From CAYVBJ01 sp964449075 (GTDB taxonomy: Bacteria; Bacteroidota; Rhodothermia; Balneolales; Balneolaceae), in NCBI GenBank assembly GCA_964449075.1, contig CAYVBJ010000001.1, forward strand, positions 116,383-180,382: a stretch of 64,000 nucleotides of DNA, read 5' to 3'. The notes under the pieces are model-generated. The model had not been told where the DNA came from, ran no database searches, and worked only from the letters and a program-made list of their open reading frames with translations. How positions within the stretch are numbered: the first letter of the stretch is position 1; each line of letters starts with the position of its first letter. Shown here piece after piece: positions 54,700-63,381 of this stretch. Made by a program: the position numbers and the translations under genes.

Positions 54700-55611
54700 A
54701 TGGATTTTTTTAAATCGGAATTAAATCACTATTTACAATTTATAAAACTTGAAAAAGGACTTGCGTTAAACTCCGTTGAATCCTATAAAAACGATTTGGA
54801 CCGATATCTTAGATTTTTAGGCAGTGATCTGAAAATAAAAGATCTTGGCGGAGTTACTTTGCAGCACATCGAAAAGTACCTTGAGCTGCTTACTGATTTA
54901 AACCTTTCAGTGAGTTCTATTTCCAGAAATATTTCAAGCATCAGGAGTTTTCACGAGTTTGCTGTAGTAGAACACATGTCGGAGGCAAACCCTGCAGAGC
55001 TTATTGAGTTGCCTAAAAAATCAAAAAATCTTCCTGAAATCTTATCTGTTGATGAAATAAACCGCATAATTGATACAGTTGACAGAACTGCCAAAGTTGG
55101 GATCCGGGATGCAGCCATTTTAGAGACACTCTACGCCACGGGAATGAGGGTAAGTGAATTGACAAATCTGAAGCCGGAGCGTCTCTATTTTGAGATCGGT
55201 TTTATCAGGGTGATTGGCAAAGGCAGCAAAGAACGGCTGGTTCCTGTCGGAGAGTTTGCGCAGTCATCTATTGAACACTACCTGGAGATCTCAAGACCTG
55301 AATTTTTAAATAAAAAGAATCCGCACAAAGCAGAAAACAGGATTTTTCTCAACCAGAGAGGCGGACCGCTAACGCGAATGAGTATCTGGAATATTGTGAA
55401 CAAATATGCGGAGAAAGCAAATATTAAAAAAAATGTATACCCTCATATATTCCGTCATTCATTTGCAACTCATCTTCTTGAAGGAGGGGCTGATTTACGT
55501 GCGGTACAGGAGATGCTGGGTCACTCTTCCATTATGACCACGGAAATATACACTCATATCGACAGATCGATGCTTCACCAGGTTCATAAGGAGTTTCATC
55601 CCAGGGCTTGA
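54700..55611 (+). CDS. xerD: Tyrosine recombinase, XerD type
   Basis: A 303-residue tyrosine recombinase with the complete catalytic set: Arg in TGMRVSEL (about residue 148), HIFRHSFATH (about 248-257), LGHSSIMTTEIYTH with the nucleophilic Tyr (about 285). It differs clearly from the protein at 8834. The two probably form the XerC/XerD pair for chromosome dimer resolution, which of them is C or D being inferred only. Confidence 0.88.
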   Translation: MDFFKSELNHYLQFIKLEKGLALNSVESYKNDLDRYLRFLGSDLKIKDLGGVTLQHIEKYLELLTDLNLSVSSISRNISSIRSFHEFAVVEHMSEANPAELIELPKKSKNLPEILSVDEINRIIDTVDRTAKVGIRDAAILETLYATGMRVSELTNLKPERLYFEIGFIRVIGKGSKERLVPVGEFAQSSIEHYLEISRPEFLNKKNPHKAENRIFLNQRGGPLTRMSIWNIVNKYAEKANIKKNVYPHIFRHSFATHLLEGGADLRAVQEMLGHSSIMTTEIYTHIDRSMLHQVHKEFHPRA

Positions 55612-55637
55612 ACAAATTCCGAAACGGTTCAAAAAAT

Positions 55638-56000
55638 TCAGGCTGACTGTGTTACTTCAGAAAAGCAGCGCTCAAGCTGTTCAATGCTTACAGGCTTGAT
55701 TAAGAAATCTATGTGGTTTGTCTCATTCGCCCGTTCCCTGTTTCTCTTATCATTATTACCGGTTATATATATGACGGGAATATGATTTACTTTATGAATC
55801 TCTTTCATCGTTTCAATTCCATCCAGTTCACCCGCTAAACGAATATCCATGAGGATCATATCAGGTAATTCATCACATGCTACCTCTATTGCTTTTTCGC
55901 CTGTGGTCACCTTTGCAACAAGTTCGTGACCCAACTGGTGAATCATTCTGTCAAGCACAAGAGAAATAATTAAGTCATCTTCTACAATTAATACACGCAT
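55638..56000 (-). CDS. Single-domain response regulator
   Basis: A 120-residue receiver without an output domain. VEDD near the start, phospho-acceptor Asp52 in LMDIRLAGELDG, and Lys102 in FLIKPVS. ATG 56000 is used; a GTG three bases upstream is in frame. Stand-alone receivers often act as phosphorelay or chemotaxis intermediates; no kinase is nearby. Confidence 0.88.
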   Translation of the reverse strand: MRVLIVEDDLIISLVLDRMIHQLGHELVAKVTTGEKAIEVACDELPDMILMDIRLAGELDGIETMKEIHKVNHIPVIYITGNNDKRNRERANETNHIDFLIKPVSIEQLERCFSEVTQSA

Positions 56001-56442
56001 CACTGGTTTTTTTAGAGAAAAATATCTTTAGTCATCTATTATTCAAGATGGGCGATTGTTAGCTTTGTTACAGAGCTGCACCTAACATTAAGTTATTCTA
56101 ACAACTTATGCGGTCGTTATGATATTGTAAATGTTTACTATCAAATATAGTTTGCCTCTTTCAGTTTCACTGCTGTTATAATTCTGGTTCGCAAAGAGAT
56201 CACCCGGTCACATTATAGCAGCGCCCTAGTAATTTGTTTCATCAGATTCTGAATCAGATGCCAAATAGTTTAAACCTTTTTTATGCCTGGTTGTTTTTTC
56301 CTTTAACTATCATAATAAATTGGCACTTCCATTACAGAATTTTCATCCCTGTTTTGTATATTGTATAAATCAGAAAAGCGGTTCCATATATCTGTTTGAG
56401 ATATTTACAGGAACGATATTTAACTAAAAAAAATACAGACGC
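56001..56442. other. Intergenic region upstream of etfB, no gene seen
   Basis: A 442-base divergent gap between the receiver gene and etfB. No ORF, tRNA or strong hairpin was found. A TAGCTTTG box occurs about 56060, but without a matching TTTG at the usual distance. AT-rich just ahead of etfB. Confidence 0.6.
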
Positions 56443-57213
56443 ATGAAATTTATTGTTTGCATAAAGCAGGTACCCGATGTCAATGCTCCTCTTCAGATCA
56501 AAGAGGGTCAGCTGATACAGGATACTGACCGTATGATCCTAAATGCTTATGACGCATCCGCTGTTGAGGAAGCACTTGTGCTTACTGAAAAACAAGGCGG
56601 CGAAGTTGAAGTGGTAATGGTCGGGAGCGAAAAAGCAAAAGAGACACTTCGAAAAGCCCTTGCAATGGGAGCTGCCAAAGGAACACACATTGTAGTAGAT
56701 CAGACTGAAAATTTTGATTCGGCAGCCTACGCACAGATACTCTCAAAATACTTTGAAAAATCTGAATATGATTTTATTTCGTGTGGGAAGCAGAGCCAGG
56801 ATACTGATTCCGGACTTACAGGCAGCATGCTTGCCGAGTTGCTTGATTTGCCCTATGTGACCAATGCTGTCGGCCTTGAGTATGAGAATGATCAGCTTGT
56901 TGTTACCCGCCAGGGAGATGCCGGCAGGGAGATTGTTGAACTTCCGAATCCCGGAATTGTTACATGTTCAAATGATATGAACGAACCCCGCATCCCCAGC
57001 CTTAAAGGAATTATGCAATCGAAGCGAAAACCTGTTGATACTGTTTCACTGTCAGACCTCGGACTTGATCCATCCTCCGTAGATAAGATGACTACTATCC
57101 TGGGATACCAGGAAAAACCGGGTCGTGAGCCCGGTAAAAAGTTTGAGGGGGAGCCTGATCAGATTGCAAAAGAAGTGGTTCACCTGCTCGATGAAGAAGC
57201 AAATGTTTTATAG
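56443..57213 (+). CDS. etfB: Electron transfer flavoprotein beta subunit
   Basis: A 256-residue EtfB binding AMP or FAD. FIVCIKQVPDVNAPLQIKEG, ALAMGAAKGTHI, CGKQSQDTDSGLTGSMLAELL and NEPRIPSLKGIMQSK fit the family. By eye the nucleotide region is closer to ordinary than to bifurcating ETF, but this needs alignment. Starts the four-gene etf/fix operon. Confidence 0.93.
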   Translation: MKFIVCIKQVPDVNAPLQIKEGQLIQDTDRMILNAYDASAVEEALVLTEKQGGEVEVVMVGSEKAKETLRKALAMGAAKGTHIVVDQTENFDSAAYAQILSKYFEKSEYDFISCGKQSQDTDSGLTGSMLAELLDLPYVTNAVGLEYENDQLVVTRQGDAGREIVELPNPGIVTCSNDMNEPRIPSLKGIMQSKRKPVDTVSLSDLGLDPSSVDKMTTILGYQEKPGREPGKKFEGEPDQIAKEVVHLLDEEANVL

Positions 57214-57267
57214 TTCTGATTGCACTGAAAATTTTCTAATCACATTTAATTTAATCATAGATATCAA

Positions 57268-58242
57268 ATGAGCACTCTACTAACGTACATCGCAATTGCA
57301 GAAGGTAAAATTAAGCGATCGTCTCTTGAAGTCTTGTCCTACTGTGTAAAGCTTGCCGATGAAAATGACCACGAATCGGCGGCACTCATTATTGATCCTG
57401 ATCCCGAAAAGTATACAGATACGGTAAAAAAATACGGTCCTTCTAAAATTTATACCATTCAGGATCCCATATTTAAAAATCATTTAAACACTCCTCTTCT
57501 GAAAGCACTCTCGGTTGCTATGGATAAAGTTAACCCGAGACTGACGGCTTTTGCTTCAACCGAAGGCACCAAAGATGTTCTCGGAGCATTGGCCGCAAAT
57601 CGGGAAGCAGCCGCACTGCCTGATGTATCCTCTTTTGAATTGACAGATAAAGGCGTAAAGGCTGTGCGACCGGTCATGGCTTCAAAGATCAACTCTGAAG
57701 TGAGTGCAGAAGGTGAATCGGTAATTGTATCTGTACGTGCCGGTTCATACGATCTCAATGAAAAAGAGGCTGATACTTCCATTGAAACAATTGACTTTGG
57801 TTTTGACGAAAGTGAACTTAGAATTACTCTGAGAGAAATTATTACTTCATCCTCGGAAAGGATTGACCTGGCTGAGGCAGAAACCATTGTCGCTGCCGGC
57901 AGAGGTGCTAAGGATGAAGAGGGACAGAAGCTTGTTTCTGAACTCGCCTCTCTTTTGAATGCGGGAATCGGTGCTTCACGAGCACTTACGGAAGCTGGTG
58001 TATATGACCCAAGTCTTCAGATCGGACAGACCGGCAAGGTGGTTTCACCACAACTCTATATCGGAATCGGAATATCGGGAGCTATTCAGCACGTAGCCGG
58101 TATGGCTAACAGCAAAGTGATTGTCGCTATTAACAAAGACCCTGACGCACCGATTTTCGACATCGCTGATTATGGTATTGTGGGTGATCTCTACAAAGTA
58201 CTCCCTCCTTTTATAGAAGAGATAAAAAAAATAAAAAACTGA
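57268..58242 (+). CDS. etfA: Electron transfer flavoprotein alpha subunit
   Basis: A 324-residue EtfA. The N-terminal domain (1-190) is followed by the FAD domain with AAGRGAKDEEGQKL, GASRALTEAGVYD, QIGQTGKVVSPQLYIGIGIS, GAIQHVAGM and AINKDPDAPIFDIADYGIVGD. The pattern is complete for FAD binding. It pairs with EtfB; dehydrogenase donors are probably acyl-CoA or similar enzymes, not seen here. Confidence 0.95.
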   Translation: MSTLLTYIAIAEGKIKRSSLEVLSYCVKLADENDHESAALIIDPDPEKYTDTVKKYGPSKIYTIQDPIFKNHLNTPLLKALSVAMDKVNPRLTAFASTEGTKDVLGALAANREAAALPDVSSFELTDKGVKAVRPVMASKINSEVSAEGESVIVSVRAGSYDLNEKEADTSIETIDFGFDESELRITLREIITSSSERIDLAEAETIVAAGRGAKDEEGQKLVSELASLLNAGIGASRALTEAGVYDPSLQIGQTGKVVSPQLYIGIGISGAIQHVAGMANSKVIVAINKDPDAPIFDIADYGIVGDLYKVLPPFIEEIKKIKN

Positions 58243-58243
58243 T

Positions 58244-59569
58244 ATGGATGAAAAATTTGATTGTATTATTGTAGGTGCGGGTGTTGCCGGTCTTGCTGCC
58301 GCTATGACCCTCGCCAAAAATAATATGAAGTTTCTTCTGATTGAAAAAGGAGAGTTTGCAGGGTCAAAAAATGTGTCAGGCGGCGTTTTATGGGGTCATG
58401 ACTTAAACAAGCTTGTCCCTGACTACTGGGAAGAGAAAGACGGCGGATGGGAACGTTTTATAAACCATCGAAGACTTACGTTCATGGATGATCAATCAAC
58501 ATTTTCAGTTGATTTTAAATCGTCACACTTTTCTGAAACTCCGTACTCAGGAGTTGTGGTTTTACGGGCTAAATTTGATCATTGGCTGGCCGGCAAGGTC
58601 GAAGAGGCGATTGCTGAAAGTGATTATTCAATGGACTCTTTTCTTGCAACAAATATCCTGGTTGAAGAGATATTGATGGAAGACGACAAAGCTGTCGGTA
58701 TCAGAACTGGGGATGAAAAGTTCTATGCAGACAGCATTATCATAGCAGAAGGTGTAAATAATCTGCTTACCCGGCAAATAGGTTTGCAGAAAAGTTATGT
58801 GCCCGCTGATCATATGCTCACAGGCATCAAAGAGATTATCCGGTTTGACCGAGAAAAACTGGAAGACCGCTTTCAGCTGAATGGCCTGAGCGGAATGAGT
58901 AATGAATTTGTAGGTTATGCAACGGATGGTGTAGAAGGCGGAGGATTTCTCTATACCAACAGGGATACCATCTCGATCGGACTGGTACTGGGAATCAAGG
59001 ATCTTCGGGAAAAAGTGAAAAAACCGCACGACGTACTAAACCACTTCAAATCACATCCGGTCATCGCCGATACAATACGTGGCGGAGAAATTGTTGAATA
59101 CTCGGCCCACGTTGTATCTTCAGGAGATAAACGGGTGATGCCTGAAAAGCTTTACAAAGATGGTGTTCTGATTTGCGGTGAAGCTGCCAATCTTTTGATG
59201 AACGCCGGAAAAGCTATCCAGGGAATGGATTATGCCATGCGCTCAGGCATTCTTGCAGCGGAAACCATCGTTTCGGCCAAAGAAAAAGAGGACTTCACAG
59301 CCGGATATTTGAAAGAGTATGAAAATAAATTGTCGGACAGCTACGTAATGAAAGATATAAACAATTTTCAGGATGCTGTTCATCTGTTGCATGATCCCAT
59401 GATGGTAGGCAAAGTTCCAAACCTGATTAACGATTTCGGGCGTAAATTTTTTACTATCAAAAGTGAACCGACCAAAAAAGCGCATAAGCTAATGCGTGAA
59501 TCCATAAAAGAACATGCATCCACGTGGGACCTGATTAAATTAGGATTTAAAGGAGCCAAATCACTATGA
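58244..59569 (+). CDS. fixC: FixC-like ETF:quinone oxidoreductase flavoprotein
   Basis: A 441-residue FAD protein of the FixC/ETF-QO family. Rossmann start IIVGAGVAGLAAAMTLAK, LIEKGEFAGSKNVSGG, and GVLICGEAANLLMNAGKAIQGMDYAM at the FAD end. It lacks the fused ferredoxin domain of mitochondrial ETF-QO, which is here supplied by the next gene. It probably hands electrons from ETF to menaquinone; an electron-bifurcating role as in nitrogen fixers is possible but less likely. Confidence 0.9.
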   Translation: MDEKFDCIIVGAGVAGLAAAMTLAKNNMKFLLIEKGEFAGSKNVSGGVLWGHDLNKLVPDYWEEKDGGWERFINHRRLTFMDDQSTFSVDFKSSHFSETPYSGVVVLRAKFDHWLAGKVEEAIAESDYSMDSFLATNILVEEILMEDDKAVGIRTGDEKFYADSIIIAEGVNNLLTRQIGLQKSYVPADHMLTGIKEIIRFDREKLEDRFQLNGLSGMSNEFVGYATDGVEGGGFLYTNRDTISIGLVLGIKDLREKVKKPHDVLNHFKSHPVIADTIRGGEIVEYSAHVVSSGDKRVMPEKLYKDGVLICGEAANLLMNAGKAIQGMDYAMRSGILAAETIVSAKEKEDFTAGYLKEYENKLSDSYVMKDINNFQDAVHLLHDPMMVGKVPNLINDFGRKFFTIKSEPTKKAHKLMRESIKEHASTWDLIKLGFKGAKSL

Positions 59570-59868
59570 AAAATTTAAAACTGACAGAACGCCTGGGTCT
59601 TGTAAATTACAGGAACCAGGCAAAATCGGATATCAAACCGCATATTGTGGTTAATACTGACATTTGCAACTCTGTGTGCCCGCATAAATGCACTACCTAT
59701 GTTTGCCCGGCGAACTGCTATACAACGGATGACAAAGGAAAAGTCCATTTCCAGGTAGAAGACTGCATTGAGTGCGGAACCTGCATGTACGCTTGTGACC
59801 AGGGTGCTGTTGACTGGAATTTTCCTGATCCAGAGATCGGGCGGGGAGTAAATTGGAATTTTGGCTGA
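59566..59868 (+). CDS. fixX: FixX-like ferredoxin
   Basis: A 100-residue ferredoxin-like protein that partners FixC. CIECGTCMYAC supplies the 4Fe-4S ligands, preceded by CNSVCPHKC and CPANCY; the C-terminus GVNWNFG matches FixX proteins. Overlaps fixC by four bases. The first Cys cluster is richer than in typical FixX (five Cys within residues 27-44). Confidence 0.9.
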   Translation: MKNLKLTERLGLVNYRNQAKSDIKPHIVVNTDICNSVCPHKCTTYVCPANCYTTDDKGKVHFQVEDCIECGTCMYACDQGAVDWNFPDPEIGRGVNWNFG

Positions 59869-59887
59869 TATTATCAGAACGTAAAAT

Positions 59888-61468
59888 TCATCTCAACGGA
59901 ACCCGGCGATTATCTAAGTAATCTACAAGGTCACTAATCGACTCTATTCCCAGCCGGTTTGCCTGGTCACTGCGCATCATCATGGCGTATGTATTTTCAA
60001 AACCAAGCGGATCGAGCCAAACCAGATTGAATTCTTTTTTTGTCTCTTCTTTTACATATTCAAAAACCTGCTGCTGGCTGTTTCCAAGTTCTTGGGCCTT
60101 CTCGGAATCTGCTTTCAGCAATACATACAGGCCGGTTCCAGTATACTCCGGGTAGAGATCGATCTCACGATTGATCAGTGCACCGAATACAATTTGTGTT
60201 CCGGCAAGTCCGAGACGGGTTCCGACTGCAAGTTCTGTATAATTTTCAATAACATTCTTAAACATCTCTGCAAGAATAAACTGTTCGGTAAAATTTTTCC
60301 CGCCTACAATTATATCCTCAGACCCTTGCCTCTCTTTTTCGGTGCGCAATTCTTTTTCTTTTAGAAATTCGACAGCAACAACTTTGGGATTTTCACCTTT
60401 TTCATCTACTCTGAAGTTCATTTCGATCATATCTTCATTCGATATCAGGCCGCTCAATCTGTCCAGTGCGTTTTCCAATTCAGGATATTGTCTTAAAGTT
60501 TCTTCATGCACCAGGGGTGCCGCACTGTAGGGAGGGAAAAAATTGTTATCATCATGAAGCACTTTTAAGTTAAAAGCATCAATTCGTCCATCCGTTGAAT
60601 AGCCTCCAATAACATCCACCCTTTTATTTTTTATCGCCTGGTACATCAGCGCCTGGTTCATCTCCATTGTTGGTATATCAAAACCGTAATGCTGTTTCAA
60701 TGCTTTGTACCCGTCTGCTCTCTCCATAAACTCAGTGGGCATCCCTGCCCTGAACGATTGTTCATCTGAATCAAATATCGACATAAACAGCCACGGAACA
60801 CTCACGATAAGCAATACTGCAGCAATGTAATAAAATGGTTTGATCAGGATTTTAATATGTTTTTGAATAAACCCCAGGAGCATATCAAAACCAAGAGCCA
60901 GCAAAGCAGCAGGTACAGCCCCGGCTAAAATCATCTGAACATTATTAAGTGCAATTCCGCGAAAGATAAATTCACCGAGTCCGCCGGCTCCAATCAGTGC
61001 GCAGAGAGTAGCTACGCCTACATTTATAACCGTAGCCGTTCTGATTCCTGCAAAGATTACCGGTACGGCCAGCGGCAATTCTATCCTGGTTAGGATCTGA
61101 TTATCTGACATACCCATCCCGCGGGCCGCTTCTGTTACTGAGGCATCCACACCATTGATACCGGAATGGACGTTCCGAACAATAGGCAGCAGTGCATAGA
61201 GAAACAGGGCAACCACAGCCGGAACCACACCTATACCAAAAACAGGCAACAGAATGCCCAGCAATGCAATACTTGGTATCGTCTGAATAACACCCACACT
61301 CCCAAGAACCGATGTCTCCAGTTTTTTAAATCGTGTGGCCAGGATTCCAAGCGGCAACCCGGCCAGGATCGCTATGGCCAATGCAATAAATGTAAGAGCT
61401 ATATGCTCTCCGGTCTGCCGCAGCATCTCGGATGAATTCTCAACTATGAATGTAAATAACTGCTCCAT
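59888..61468 (-). CDS. Osmoprotectant-type ABC permease fused to a permuted substrate-binding domain
   Basis: A 526-residue fusion. Residues 1-205 form an OpuB/ProW-type permease with EAARGMGMSDNQ at the coupling loop; a further helix at about 213-231 leads to an extracytoplasmic domain. There the C-lobe half comes first (RADGYKALKQHYGF at 250-263, YSTDGRIDAF, FFPPYSAAPLV) and the N-lobe half second (GGKNFTEQFILAEMF from 389, EYTGTGLY at 441, then YAMMMRS and ISDL). In OpuCC proteins the order is the reverse. All expected segments are present, so the domain seems complete and circularly permuted. Substrate is likely a betaine, choline or similar compound. Confidence 0.85.
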   Translation of the reverse strand: MEQLFTFIVENSSEMLRQTGEHIALTFIALAIAILAGLPLGILATRFKKLETSVLGSVGVIQTIPSIALLGILLPVFGIGVVPAVVALFLYALLPIVRNVHSGINGVDASVTEAARGMGMSDNQILTRIELPLAVPVIFAGIRTATVINVGVATLCALIGAGGLGEFIFRGIALNNVQMILAGAVPAALLALGFDMLLGFIQKHIKILIKPFYYIAAVLLIVSVPWLFMSIFDSDEQSFRAGMPTEFMERADGYKALKQHYGFDIPTMEMNQALMYQAIKNKRVDVIGGYSTDGRIDAFNLKVLHDDNNFFPPYSAAPLVHEETLRQYPELENALDRLSGLISNEDMIEMNFRVDEKGENPKVVAVEFLKEKELRTEKERQGSEDIIVGGKNFTEQFILAEMFKNVIENYTELAVGTRLGLAGTQIVFGALINREIDLYPEYTGTGLYVLLKADSEKAQELGNSQQQVFEYVKEETKKEFNLVWLDPLGFENTYAMMMRSDQANRLGIESISDLVDYLDNRRVPLR

Positions 61469-61469
61469 A

Positions 61470-62444
61470 TCACGTTATCGCTTTTCTTGCGCTGGTTAAT
61501 GCATTGAACAGTTCTTCGGATTGATAGACGCCTTCGCTTTCACCAGAATTGTTCAGAACGTTTACACAAATGGCATCTTTTGGATTCTTTTCAATCAGCT
61601 CGTACGCTTTCAGAATTGGCAATGATGAATTCAGTGTCAGTGTTTCCTGAGCATCACCTTGATAAGGCTCCGCATAGTGAATTACATCCTGCAATTTGAG
61701 TATACTCAATTCAAGTAAAAAGCGATTTGAATCAAAAAAGGTTTTTACAAATTCATTTTCGGGATGAAACAGTAATTCCGCAGGTTTTCCCACTTGCTGT
61801 AGTTTTCCTTTATCAAGAAGACAAATCCTGTCACACAGTTCAAATGCTTCAAAAATATCATGAGTAACCATCACCATAGTTTTTTGAATGCGTGCTTGCA
61901 GCCGGGTAAACTCTTCCCGAATGTTTTCCCTTGTAATCGGATCAAGAGCGCCAAAAGGCTCATCAAGCAGTACAACTGGCGGATCTGAAGCCAAGGCCCT
62001 GGCCAGGCCTATTCTCTGCTGCTGTCCGCCGCTCAGCTGATCAGGCATTTTATCCAGAAAATCATCCGGATCGAGACCGATAAGCTCCATAAGTTCCAGG
62101 CATCTTTTTTGGATCTTATCTTCTGTCCAGTTCAGCAATTTCGGAACAGTTTCAAGATTTTCCCGGATCGTCATGTGCGGGAACAACCCGATATGCTGAA
62201 TCACATAACCGATAGAACGCCGCAGATCCTGGGGATTTTTATCCAATACATTTTCACCGTCAACCAGAATGCTGCCATCAGTAGGCTCAATCAGCCGGTT
62301 GATGATTTTGAGAGTAGTCGTTTTTCCACATCCGCTCTTCCCGATAAGGCCGAGAATTTCCCCCTTTCTCACTTTAAGTGATACATTATCCACTGCCCGG
62401 ACATCACCGGGATAAATTTTCGTAATATTTTGAAGTTCGATCAC
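61470..62444 (-). CDS. Osmoprotectant-type ABC transporter ATP-binding protein
   Basis: A 324-residue ATPase of the OpuA/OpuC class. Walker A GKSGCGKTTT (about residues 36-45), Q-loop IQHIGLFPHM, signature LSGGQQQRIGLARAL, Walker B VVLLDEPFGALD and His in VTHDIFEA are intact. The C-terminal 80 residues hold what looks like only a remnant of the CBS pair that senses ionic strength in relatives. Start is GTG 62444; the permease fusion starts one base after the stop. Confidence 0.92.
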   Translation of the reverse strand: MIELQNITKIYPGDVRAVDNVSLKVRKGEILGLIGKSGCGKTTTLKIINRLIEPTDGSILVDGENVLDKNPQDLRRSIGYVIQHIGLFPHMTIRENLETVPKLLNWTEDKIQKRCLELMELIGLDPDDFLDKMPDQLSGGQQQRIGLARALASDPPVVLLDEPFGALDPITRENIREEFTRLQARIQKTMVMVTHDIFEAFELCDRICLLDKGKLQQVGKPAELLFHPENEFVKTFFDSNRFLLELSILKLQDVIHYAEPYQGDAQETLTLNSSLPILKAYELIEKNPKDAICVNVLNNSGESEGVYQSEELFNALTSARKAIT

Positions 62445-62457
62445 ATTGTGTTCTCAC

Positions 62458-63369
62458 TTAATTGCTGACACTTAATTTAGCCGCTTTTTGGTTTTTCCAC
62501 CAAAGTTCGATAATAAGCGAGACGGGTCCGACAAGAAAAAGAGCATAAAACGGAGCATAAACAGCTTCATTCAGTCTGAATATCATTTCAACAAAGGCGA
62601 TCAGAAAAGCTACAAGGTATTGACCCCACCTGGATCGAACGGTTGTTTTTGGGTCTGTAATCATAAATAGCACAAACAGCTGGTACATGGGGCCGGTAAT
62701 GAGTGCAATTTCACTTAAATAGGGATCACCGGTATACATGCTGCGAAGCCAGCCAAAAGCAAGAAATGATAATACATAAGTTGCACAAATATGAAACCTG
62801 TCAACTTTGTAGAGTGAGAAGAAGCCTACCACCCAGATAACCACCATTGCCCACATGTTGTTGCCCCACTGAACTGTGAGTACGGCTGCACTGTCGGCAG
62901 CTATAATCATCAGTGCGACAATGCCGAAATTTGAAGGGTTCCAGATATGTGTTCCCTTGTATCTTAATACATATTTAGATGAGATCGAAAGCAAACTGCA
63001 AAGCACAAACGGCCAAATCATTGGTGAGCGAACCAAAATTCCAACACTGATACCGGATATGTAAGCACTTGTGAGATTTCTCCATTTACCGGTTATAAAC
63101 CGGCCCAGCACAAGTTCTGCTGCAAAACTTGCTAAAATAGCTGCAATAAATTTATCGTAGCTTTCAAGAATTCCGAATGAGAGGTGACCTGCAAGAAGAA
63201 TTCCAGTGATCAGCAGAGGTGCCATGTATGTTTTGCCATACTTGAGATCTGCTTTGCCAAACAGTTTTGAAACTGCTGACGGTGTGGAGCTGGATTCCCG
63301 GCTCGCGAGATCCCCATCCCGGTAGACGGTTTCTTCTTTACTGAATTCCCCTTTTACGTCTGTTTTCAT
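62458..63369 (-). CDS. UnbU-like/RnfD-related membrane protein
   Basis: A 303-residue protein with a polar N-terminus (1-45) and about nine helices. KWRNLTSAYISGISVGILVR, YVLRYKGTHIWNPSNFGI and FMITDPKTTVRSRWGQY resemble the RnfD/NqrB family. A protein of this kind, UnbU, sits beside UnbV in enediyne clusters and in many marine bacteria with no such cluster. The UnbV-like gene is 12 bases upstream. No FMN-linking Thr was judged. It ends 13 bases ahead of the ABC ATPase start. Confidence 0.75.
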   Translation of the reverse strand: MKTDVKGEFSKEETVYRDGDLASRESSSTPSAVSKLFGKADLKYGKTYMAPLLITGILLAGHLSFGILESYDKFIAAILASFAAELVLGRFITGKWRNLTSAYISGISVGILVRSPMIWPFVLCSLLSISSKYVLRYKGTHIWNPSNFGIVALMIIAADSAAVLTVQWGNNMWAMVVIWVVGFFSLYKVDRFHICATYVLSFLAFGWLRSMYTGDPYLSEIALITGPMYQLFVLFMITDPKTTVRSRWGQYLVAFLIAFVEMIFRLNEAVYAPFYALFLVGPVSLIIELWWKNQKAAKLSVSN

Positions 63370-63381
63370 AAAGATAAAATA

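Noticed and set aside
56443..59868. Nitrogen-fixation fixABCX operon
   Set aside because: No nif genes are seen and the EtfB sequence looks like ordinary ETF, so a quinone-reducing role is preferred.
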